A DNA stretch of 40,999 nt from a bacterium (lineage in GTDB: Bacteria > Electryoneota > Electryoneia > Electryoneales > Electryoneaceae). The stretch spans positions 1 to 40,999 of the forward strand of contig JAIOHU010000066.1 in the NCBI GenBank assembly GCA_019912845.1, given 5' to 3'. The position numbers were made by a program, and so were the translations under genes. Below are positions 35,008 to 40,999 of this stretch, piece by piece. Positions within the stretch are counted from its first letter, which is position 1, and each line of letters begins with the position of its first letter. Below the pieces are notes generated by a model. It was not told the origin of the DNA and searched no databases. It saw only the letters and a list, made by a program, of their open reading frames with translations.

Positions 35008-35120
35008 GTAAACTCGGTTGTAGTTTAGATGTAAACTAAGTAATAGCGTTTACAGTTTACGTGAAGGGGTTTACATGGTAAATAGATGGCACAGAGGGGG
35101 AAATCCCTTTAGATGTTTAC
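35008..35120 (-). promoter_or_regulatory. Cluster of six GTTTAC/GTAAAC half sites
   Basis: GTAAAC at 35008-35013 and 35031-35036, and GTTTAC at 35048-35053, 35055-35060, 35069-35074 and 35115-35120. Several extend to ATGTAAAC, GTTTACAG or GTTTACAT, so pairs form inverted repeats at different spacings. Six occurrences in 113 bp is far above chance. It lies in the gap 34834-35311 upstream of thioredoxin and downstream of the nitroreductase. A repressor operator array is the likeliest reading; the regulator is unknown. Confidence 0.6.
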
Positions 35121-35248
35121 TGAGGTAGTATACAGTTCGTTCAATGTTGCGAATTTCAGAGTTTATTGAGTCGTACCACTAATGGATGTATCAAATCGTT
35201 GGTGTGCAAATACATCTCATACTGCTATATTAGAAGTTAAAACTCCCA

Positions 35249-35286
35249 AATAAAAAATGGACGCAAACCTTGAAGATTTACGTCCA
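35249..35286 (-). terminator. Intrinsic terminator of the nitroreductase gene
   Basis: Read on the minus strand: stem GGACGTAAATC / GGTTTGCGTCC (11 pairs with two G-T pairs), loop about 5 nt, then TTTTTTATTT. It begins 26 nt after the nitroreductase stop codon. Confidence 0.8.
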
Positions 35287-35311
35287 TATCAATTAGAAGG
35301 CTAACGTCATA

Positions 35312-35866
35312 TCAAACACGCTGCATAATCTCGCTTAACTCTTTACGTTGCCGCGGTTTATCTTCAATTCCCTTGTATTTTTCAGGAACATGAGTTTCAT
35401 CCTCTCCCTTTATACCAACCGCCAACATCACGACGATATCAAAGCGATCATCGATCTTGAATGCTTCCCTGATCTGGTCTGGCTTGAATCCTGCCATCGG
35501 ACGAGCGGTTAACCCTTGAGCAGTCGCTTCAAGCATAAGATTCATGACACTCATTCCACAGTCGAATCGGTGATAAACCCGTCCATCCGGTGGTTGGCAG
35601 TCATCTTCAACACTTGCATAGACCACAACCAGGAGGGGAGCGGTTACTGCCCAGTCAAGATTCCCACCTGTTAATGCCTGACGTGCAGTCGCTAACCCTT
35701 CATCACTTTCAATCATAAGAAAATGCCATGGTTGTTTATTGGCACAAGAAGGTGTAAGCCTGACGGCTTCAAGTATTGATTGAATCTTCTCTTCAGGAAT
35801 TATTTCTTCTGATATCGCTCGACTTGCATGACGTTTATTAAGTAAATCCAGTACCACACTGCTCAT
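35312..35866 (-). CDS. Nitroreductase-family flavoprotein
   Basis: This 184-aa protein is of the FMN-dependent nitroreductase family. It shows KRHASRAISE near the N-terminus (FMN phosphate contacts), PSCANKQPWHF (classic P-S-x-N-x-Q-P-W) at about 38-48, GMSVMNLMLEATAQGLTA and an AVGIKGED end-domain loop. It reduces an unknown electrophile, nitro or quinone substrate with NAD(P)H. ATG 35866 follows AGAGG. It is bounded by terminator hairpins on both sides, so it is probably transcribed alone. Confidence 0.9.
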   Translation of the reverse strand: MSSVVLDLLNKRHASRAISEEIIPEEKIQSILEAVRLTPSCANKQPWHFLMIESDEGLATARQALTGGNLDWAVTAPLLVVVYASVEDDCQPPDGRVYHRFDCGMSVMNLMLEATAQGLTARPMAGFKPDQIREAFKIDDRFDIVVMLAVGIKGEDETHVPEKYKGIEDKPRQRKELSEIMQRV

Positions 35867-35956
35867 TATCTACCTCTTTCATTTTTCAGGATTTCTAACT
35901 TATCGATGAAAATTATTCTTTTAATACCTACAATGCTCATAAAATTCTTTAAAATG

Positions 35957-36001
35957 AAATATCAGTAATTCTCATCAGATCTATGAGTATTACTGATATT
36001 T
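35957..36001. terminator. Bidirectional terminator downstream of hslU
   Basis: AAATATCAGTAAT (35957-35969) and ATTACTGATATTT (35989-36001) pair perfectly, and the interior CTCAT/ATGAG (35971-35975, 35983-35987) extends the stem. It ends 24 nt after the hslU stop. The symmetry suggests function on both strands; only the minus direction has a gene ending here. Confidence 0.75.
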
Positions 36002-36025
36002 TCGGTTCCTGTTCCAATATGTAAT

Positions 36026-37624
36026 CTAGAGTATATACCGGCTTAAATCTTCATCTTCGACCAGATCACTCAGACGTTCCTGCACAAAATCTTTTGTGAT
36101 ATTTATTGATTTTATGTTGCGTGAAGGAATTTTAAAAAGATAATCCTCGAGCAGATAATTCATAACAGTCTGCAACCGTCGCGCACCGATATTTTCGGTA
36201 CGGTCATTCACTTCGCTGGCATATCCAGCAATCGCACGGATAGCTGCTGCCTCTAATGCCAGCTCAACTTTTTCGGACTGAAGCAGTGCAGTATACTGTT
36301 TGACCAGTGAGTTTTTCGGTTCGGTCAAAATTTTGACGAAATCTTTTGTGTCCAATGAGTCCAGTTCCACACGAATCGGCAAGCGTCCCTGCAGCTCCGG
36401 TATCAGATCAGAGGGACGTGAGATATGAAAGGCTCCAGCAGCGATAACTAATACATGCTCGGTATTCACCGGGCCATATTTCGTGGTAACACGTGTTCCT
36501 TCAATAATTGGCAGGATATCACGTTGCACCCCTTCACGACTGACATCAGGACCCTGACCACTCTCAGAACCTGCAATTTTATCAATCTCATCAAGGAAGA
36601 TGATCCCCATCTCCTCAGTGCGTTGGATAGCTTCGGAAATAATCGCATCCATATCGAGCAATTTCTCGACTTCCTCATTCAGCAGGAAAGAGCGAGCTTC
36701 GTCGAGACGCATCCGACGACGTCTGGTTTTCGATGGAAACATATTGCCAAACATCTCTTGCAGATTCACTCCCATTTCTTCCATTCCGATGGGGCCGAAT
36801 ACCTGCATCACTCCACTATTACGTTCGGGGGCTTCAATTTCGACTTCACGATCATCGAACTTGCCATCACGGAGTCGTTGTCTCAGTTTCTCACGTGTTT
36901 TCTGACGTTGTTCTTCAGCCGCTTTTGCACGAGCTTCGTCTGCGGCTTTCTGTTCAGCTCTAAATTTTACTCGTAGCTGAGATTCTTCGTAATCAAAATC
37001 ATCATCGTCATCATCGAAGTCATCATCATCAAAATCTACGTATAGATCGTCATCATCATCCTCATCTTCTTCATCTTCAAAAGGGGGATTGCTGAAATTT
37101 TCAAAAATACCAGATTTGAAGAGGTTAACTATCGGACTATCAACCTCGTCTTCATCATCCTCCTCTTCGAACTCTTCCTGCTCTCTTTTGATATTTCTTG
37201 GAGGTGGTAAGATGATATCCAGCAAACGTTCTTCCACATGTTCCTTTGCTTTTTCTTCATACTCTTTTATCTTCTCAGATCGTACCTGCGACACAGCAAT
37301 ATCCACAAGGTCACGTACCATGCTTTCGACATCACGACCGACGTATCCGACTTCGGTAAACTTGCTCGCTTCTATTTTGATAAACGGTGCGCCAGCCAAA
37401 CGAGCCAGCCGTCTAGCAATTTCAGTTTTACCCACCCCAGTTGGACCGATCATGAGGATATTGTTGGGGATAATCTCATCACGCATCTCATCAGATACCT
37501 GACGTCTTCTCCAACGATTTCTCAGTGCGATGGCAACCGCACGTTTTGCTTCTTTCTGACCGACGATATATTCATCAAGTGCTTTTACAATTTGACGTGG
37601 TGTTAATTCGTATAATGGTTTCAC
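36026..37624 (-). CDS. hslU: HslU ATPase subunit of the HslUV protease, with acidic I-domain insertion
   Basis: This 532-aa AAA+ unfoldase feeds substrates to HslV. It shows LTPRQIVKALDEYIVGQ, Walker A GPTGVGKT (60-67), the GYVGRD pore loop (93-98), Walker B IIFLDEID (341-348), GRLPIRVEL and the C-terminal DLSRYIL that docks into HslV. The usual length is 440-470 aa; the extra residues lie in the intermediate (I) domain, about 148-220, and are dominated by Asp and Glu, encoded by a GAT-rich microsatellite-like tract. It starts at GTG 37624, overlapping the hslV stop (GTGA). Confidence 0.95.
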   Translation of the reverse strand: MKPLYELTPRQIVKALDEYIVGQKEAKRAVAIALRNRWRRRQVSDEMRDEIIPNNILMIGPTGVGKTEIARRLARLAGAPFIKIEASKFTEVGYVGRDVESMVRDLVDIAVSQVRSEKIKEYEEKAKEHVEERLLDIILPPPRNIKREQEEFEEEDDEDEVDSPIVNLFKSGIFENFSNPPFEDEEDEDDDDDLYVDFDDDDFDDDDDDFDYEESQLRVKFRAEQKAADEARAKAAEEQRQKTREKLRQRLRDGKFDDREVEIEAPERNSGVMQVFGPIGMEEMGVNLQEMFGNMFPSKTRRRRMRLDEARSFLLNEEVEKLLDMDAIISEAIQRTEEMGIIFLDEIDKIAGSESGQGPDVSREGVQRDILPIIEGTRVTTKYGPVNTEHVLVIAAGAFHISRPSDLIPELQGRLPIRVELDSLDTKDFVKILTEPKNSLVKQYTALLQSEKVELALEAAAIRAIAGYASEVNDRTENIGARRLQTVMNYLLEDYLFKIPSRNIKSINITKDFVQERLSDLVEDEDLSRYIL

Positions 37625-38196
37625 AGCGATATTACCCGTATTTGATCATTTGTGTATACACATATTTCGGAGGCGATAAACAGAGATTCCATAACAATTT
37701 TCTCCGCATCCATTCCTTTGTTGTTTCTCATTAATGCTCTTGCGGCGGCTGTGGCATATGATGCACCACTGCCCACAGCGATAATGTCATCATCCGGTTC
37801 GATAACGTCACCCTGCCCTGAAATCAGGAACAAGCTTTTTTTAGATGCTACAGCAAGCAAGGCCTCGAGTCGTCGCAATGCCCTGTCCATGCGCCAGTCT
37901 TTGGCTAGTTCTACAGCTGCGCGACGTACATCTGTCGGATATGCTTTTATTTTCTCTTCGAAACGATCGAATAGGGTCAGGGCATCTGCTACACCACCCG
38001 CAAACCCAACGACAACTTTGCCATCGCCGAGTGTACGCAATTTATCGGCTGAGCCCTTTAAGACGGTATCATCAAATGTTACCTGTCCATCAGCACCAAT
38101 CGCCGACTTTCCCTTATGACGTACTGCCAGAACAGTGGTGCTGCGAATTCGTCTTGGGGATGCATTATATTGGGAGTAAGATTCTATAAAACTCAA
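37621..38196 (-). CDS. hslV: HslV peptidase subunit
   Basis: This 191-aa threonine protease of the proteasome-like HslUV complex has STTVLAVRHKG and GADGQVT, with GFAGGVADALTLFDRFE and GSGASYATAAARAL. The catalytic Thr is T20, so 19 residues must be removed; many HslV proteins have a propeptide of one to a few residues, making this one long. It starts at TTG 38196 with AGGAG 8 nt upstream. A terminator-like hairpin lies just ahead of that site, and the gene overlaps hslU. Confidence 0.94.
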   Translation of the reverse strand: MSFIESYSQYNASPRRIRSTTVLAVRHKGKSAIGADGQVTFDDTVLKGSADKLRTLGDGKVVVGFAGGVADALTLFDRFEEKIKAYPTDVRRAAVELAKDWRMDRALRRLEALLAVASKKSLFLISGQGDVIEPDDDIIAVGSGASYATAAARALMRNNKGMDAEKIVMESLFIASEICVYTNDQIRVISL

Positions 38197-38213
38197 TGAA
38201 GTATCTCCTGAAT

Positions 38214-38275
38214 AAAAAAATAAGGCGCTCAGAAAATGAAAGGCAGTGTAGCCGCCCTTGTATTTCTGAACGCCT
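38214..38275 (-). terminator. Terminator-like hairpin immediately upstream of hslV (attenuator candidate)
   Basis: On the minus strand AGGCG-T-TCAGAAA pairs with TTTCTGA-G-CGCCT (38223-38275), followed by TATTTTTTT. The T tract ends only a few nucleotides before the hslV AGGAG. Because the preceding gene ends 220 bp away, this is either a late terminator for arginine deiminase or, more likely, an attenuator or structured leader for hslVU. A second perfect 7-bp hairpin CAGAGAC-N5-GTCTCTG lies at 38348-38366, and TATAAT occurs nearby on the minus strand. Confidence 0.65.
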
Positions 38276-38497
38276 CTGGAAGCACTCTCAAAGTAAGGGA
38301 AGCCTAAATTCCTGTCAACAGAGCGAATGAACTTTGTTAAGAAAGTTCAGAGACCGAGAGTCTCTGCCTTTATTATATAACTGCGCAAGATAGTGAGAGC
38401 ATTCCTTCAAACCAAAACTCATAACTGGATCTCTATCCGTCTGGAGCGGGTGTTTATTTTCTCCAATAATTACCCTCAGTTTGCAGTCTGTTGCTAT

Positions 38498-39751
38498 CTA
38501 TGCGAACTCCCTCATCAAAGGCATCGTCATACACCTGGGGCCACCTCGTCCACGCACCAGCTCACCGCCAATAAACTCGATTACTTCAACCATATTCTGC
38601 TCGAGAGCTCGTCTGGTAGCGGCATTTCGGCTATAGCAAAGTACCGTCCCTGGCTTCAAGGCGAAGGTGTTTGCAGCGTCATTCCACTGTTCACGAAGTG
38701 CCTCCTGCACATGCTCTTCCATTGTTCTGTACAGCGATTGCGGACCACCGACCGTTACTGTTATCTCAGGTACGATTACGTTCAGAGCTGCCAAGCCTTC
38801 CAGCACATTTGCGTAATGACGTTCCTCGCCATCGGCAAAGAGCACTTTCATGCTGCACCCCTCTTCCAGTGCTTCAGGGGAGGGGCCACGATATGGCGCC
38901 TGCCACTTTTCACATTGGCGTTGCACACGTCTCGCTACTTCAGCATAGATATCCGGACGATCCCAGAACAATGGCAGAGTTACGATCTGTTGACGGTCGA
39001 CAAAGGTCATCAACGTATCCAGGTGCATAAACTCATGCAGGTGTGGAATAAATATCTTGCATACTCGTGAAATTCCAGTTTGCTCAAAAAGGTATCGAGC
39101 GAGATGATCCGCGCCATGCTCGTTGGTACGTTCACTGATCCCTACGAGTACAGTTTTGTTGTTCGCAACCAGGACATCACCACCCTCGATAGTGGCTTCA
39201 GGGTCATTAAGGATACCGTCATAGATGGTAACACCTTCGAAGATTGGGTGTCTTGCAATCACTCCCCGCACCAGCTTTGATTCTCGCTGACGTATCGGAT
39301 AGTGTAAATGAGAGACAATCAATCGATTGCCAATGAAAAATGCAGGATCACGCATAAAATAAAAGTTGGGCAAGGGTTGCATCACCACTCGATCTTCAAA
39401 CCGGAAGCTGGCTGGATAACCTATGATCAAGTGCGATGGCTGAATATCTTTCGGATCAATTTCCTGCAATAGATCCGGGTCAACCACCTCACGCACAAGT
39501 TCCTCGTGCTCTTCAGCATCCGAGCAGACATCCTTTAATAAATCCGCAAAATGTATAACACGAACATCCTGGGTCGTCAAGATGTTTACCAGTTCTTTAT
39601 GTTCGGGACGTGCGAAATCGATATCGATAATATCATCGAAGAGCATTGCATCTTTGTTCCAGGGCATCATTCGAGCGTGTTCCCAACCCGGCTGATGCAT
39701 CATCACAGCCTGCAAACGTCCCACTTCAGAATGCACACCCCACTTATTCAT
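38498..39751 (-). CDS. arcA: Arginine deiminase
   Basis: This 417-aa enzyme hydrolyses L-arginine to citrulline and ammonia. Family motifs are intact: PNFYFMRDPA (MRDP at 133-136), EGGD (189-192), HLD (243-245) and the C-terminal RGRGGPRCMTMPLMRE with the catalytic Cys at 407. Length is typical (about 410 aa). ATG 39751 follows AGGAGAGG. No ornithine carbamoyltransferase, carbamate kinase or arginine antiporter accompanies it in the window, so whether it serves ATP formation, acid resistance or nitrogen supply is open. Confidence 0.95.
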   Translation of the reverse strand: MNKWGVHSEVGRLQAVMMHQPGWEHARMMPWNKDAMLFDDIIDIDFARPEHKELVNILTTQDVRVIHFADLLKDVCSDAEEHEELVREVVDPDLLQEIDPKDIQPSHLIIGYPASFRFEDRVVMQPLPNFYFMRDPAFFIGNRLIVSHLHYPIRQRESKLVRGVIARHPIFEGVTIYDGILNDPEATIEGGDVLVANNKTVLVGISERTNEHGADHLARYLFEQTGISRVCKIFIPHLHEFMHLDTLMTFVDRQQIVTLPLFWDRPDIYAEVARRVQRQCEKWQAPYRGPSPEALEEGCSMKVLFADGEERHYANVLEGLAALNVIVPEITVTVGGPQSLYRTMEEHVQEALREQWNDAANTFALKPGTVLCYSRNAATRRALEQNMVEVIEFIGGELVRGRGGPRCMTMPLMREFA

Positions 39752-39863
39752 ATCTACCTCTCCTCTCTCAGAAAGGATTTTTCAGTTTTAGTCAAAATTT
39801 TGCCTGAAACATATCAAGGTTATATCTTATGATCAACAAAAACGTTAAGGATACGAGGGTACA

Positions 39864-40805
39864 ATGAATCGATTACTTCATCCATTTTATATATTCACTG
39901 TCGTTCTGCTTTTCATAACTACTTCCTGCGAGAAATCAACACCCGAAAATAAGCAAGAGTCAGAAATTTCCAATCCGGTGATCGCAGAACGGGCGGAGCA
40001 TAATCAACAGATAAAGGATGCTGAAATTGGACCCTTTACTGCCATTTCGCAACTGAGTTTACATGATGAGGAACCTCTTTACATCACTCATAATAATCAT
40101 ACTCTCGAGCTGTCCAAAACACCAATTGGTTCAGGTGATATTCCACTCATGCAGGTCACTTGGAATATGGCACAAGGTAAGATAACTGCCTTTTCCAATA
40201 ACTCGAATGTATTCAAAAAAGGCACTCAACCAATCGGGAAAGAGCCAGTTTCCTACGCTATGGGAGACACGCTTTATGCTGGTAAATTTCTGATTCAAAT
40301 ATACTATGGAAAATCCAGTGCAAGGTTGATGGTATTCAACCCTATACTGACCAAACGACAGGAATTTGACGGCTTGAAATACTATCCCTATTCAGATGAT
40401 TATGTTGTCACAGCAGATATTTTTCGTATCGCAAATCCTGAAATTGTTACGATGGCTACAAGCCTGGGACTGGAAAAGAGGTATGTACGCGCGGCTGAAC
40501 TACGATTCACAGTAAAAGACACACTCTGCTCATTAAATATGTTTGTGCCAGTAGTTGATGGTATCAACTATGGTTTTATCCCCTTTACAGATCTGACAAC
40601 CGGAGATGAAACTTACGGTGGCGGTCGATACCTCGATATTGAACCACTTCCCAATGGTGAAACAGTCACCCTCGATCTCAACAAAGTATATAACCCATAT
40701 TGTGCGTATACTACTTACTACAATTGTCCTGTTCCCCCGACAGAAAATTCACTTCCAGTTGCCATACGTGCGGGGGAGAAGAGTTATAAAACCGAGGTTC
40801 ACTGA
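39864..40805 (+). CDS. DUF1684-family lipoprotein
   Basis: This 313-aa lipoprotein has signal FYIFTVVLLFITTSC, with the lipid-modified Cys at residue 22. It is followed by a charged linker and the DUF1684 domain: DTLYAGKFLIQIYYGKSS, the mid-domain KYYPYSDDYVV and the C-terminal LDLNKVYNPYCAYTTYYNCP...PVAIRAGEK, which is the best-conserved family block. Function of the family is unknown; this one should sit on a membrane facing the periplasm or outside. ATG 39864 follows ACGAGGGTACA. Eight nt after the stop a solo octad arm begins (40814). Confidence 0.9.
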   Translation: MNRLLHPFYIFTVVLLFITTSCEKSTPENKQESEISNPVIAERAEHNQQIKDAEIGPFTAISQLSLHDEEPLYITHNNHTLELSKTPIGSGDIPLMQVTWNMAQGKITAFSNNSNVFKKGTQPIGKEPVSYAMGDTLYAGKFLIQIYYGKSSARLMVFNPILTKRQEFDGLKYYPYSDDYVVTADIFRIANPEIVTMATSLGLEKRYVRAAELRFTVKDTLCSLNMFVPVVDGINYGFIPFTDLTTGDETYGGGRYLDIEPLPNGETVTLDLNKVYNPYCAYTTYYNCPVPPTENSLPVAIRAGEKSYKTEVH

Positions 40806-40813
40806 TTTACAGG

Positions 40814-40845
40814 AATTATGAAATAATGCAGTTATGCAATTATAG
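40814..40845 (+). repeat. Solo octad arm, like cassette 3
   Basis: This 32-nt octad array (AATTATGA, AATAATGC, AGTTATGC, AATTATAG) matches the left arm of cassette 3 (27711-27742) at 26 positions. It begins 8 nt after the DUF1684 stop. No partner arm is within the window. It is followed by dispersed repeat D, the same order as at cassette 3. Confidence 0.55.
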
Positions 40846-40885
40846 CAATTCCCAATACAGGTTGTCCAAGAACAATGTTTCCGCT

Positions 40886-40976
40886 CGCGTCATTCCAGCA
40901 GGGTTGTAGCTGGATTCGAAGAACCCGTCCGCAGGTTGATCATCCAGGAAAATATTGATATTATTAATGTTAGTGC
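40886..40976 (+). repeat. Dispersed repeat D, copy 5
   Basis: CGTCATTCCAGCAGGGTTGT, AGCTGGATTCGAAGAACC, TTGATCATCCAGGAAAATA and TTGATATTATTAATGTTAG. It has a TCCAGC/GCTGGA head hairpin and is nearly the same as copy 4. It occupies most of the gene-free end of the window. Confidence 0.7.
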
Positions 40977-40999
40977 ACTAGCCATAGCAAAATCCCTGA

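Noticed and set aside
38393-39070. 225-aa plus-strand frame opposite arginine deiminase
   Set aside because: It is a shadow of the arcA coding strand with no recognisable features.

Overview
The window looks like a chromosomal segment of an uncultured anaerobic or microaerophilic bacterium of the FCB superphylum (Fibrobacteres-Chlorobi-Bacteroidetes and related candidate phyla). This rests on a secreted repeat protein ending in a YPNPFNS type-IX-like sorting tail, several lipoproteins and beta-barrel-like outer-membrane proteins, ferredoxin-dependent 2-oxoacid metabolism, stand-alone four-helix-bundle (S23/IVS-family) genes, and many short AT-rich dispersed repeats. The phylum assignment is inference. 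No rRNA, tRNA, CRISPR array, transposase or phage gene was seen.

Layout. 1-4702 (+): a riboflavin locus. A promoter and FMN riboswitch with a terminator hairpin precede ribD-ribE (overlapping), then ribBA and ribH, which are separated by repeat-bearing gaps. 4711-9487: accessory genes: an MprF-C-like aminoacyltransferase (-), an EamA transporter (+), DinD (-), a one-helix membrane protein (-) and a lipoprotein (-). 9627-16938 (-): a tight addB-addA-nucleoside phosphorylase operon. 17395-17823 (-): a small pseudopilin-like protein. 18404-29186 (-): a long redox cluster reading P-loop ATPase, [four-helix cassette], 2x4Fe-4S ferredoxin, two beta-barrel-like proteins, 2-oxoacid:ferredoxin oxidoreductase alpha, [four-helix cassette], beta, gamma, nuoE, nuoF, short nuoG-like protein, [four-helix cassette], four-cluster ferredoxin. 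The diaphorase module NuoE/F/G-like is complete, but no hydrogenase H-cluster or Ni-Fe subunit is present. The simplest reading is a 2-oxoacid oxidation unit that passes electrons through ferredoxins to NAD+ (inference). 30108-33266 (+): an LVIVD-repeat secreted protein. 33390-38196 (-): a GmhA/DiaA-like SIS protein, a small unknown protein, thioredoxin, nitroreductase, and hslVU with an unusually acidic I-domain. 38498-39751 (-): arginine deiminase. 39864-40805 (+): a DUF1684 lipoprotein.

The most unusual signal is structural. Three paralogous four-helix-bundle genes each sit inside a cassette bounded by inverted repeats built from 7- or 8-nt AATT-containing units. One arm of each cassette abuts the stop codon of the upstream gene. 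A gene-less version lies between the beta and gamma subunit genes, and solo arms follow ribBA and the DUF1684 gene; the latter predicts another cassette just right of the window. Two ~170-bp MITE-like elements (about 18.0 and 29.9 kb) with matching terminal inverted repeats and candidate 6-bp target duplications, plus a five-copy hairpin-headed dispersed repeat, fill most of the long gene-free gaps.
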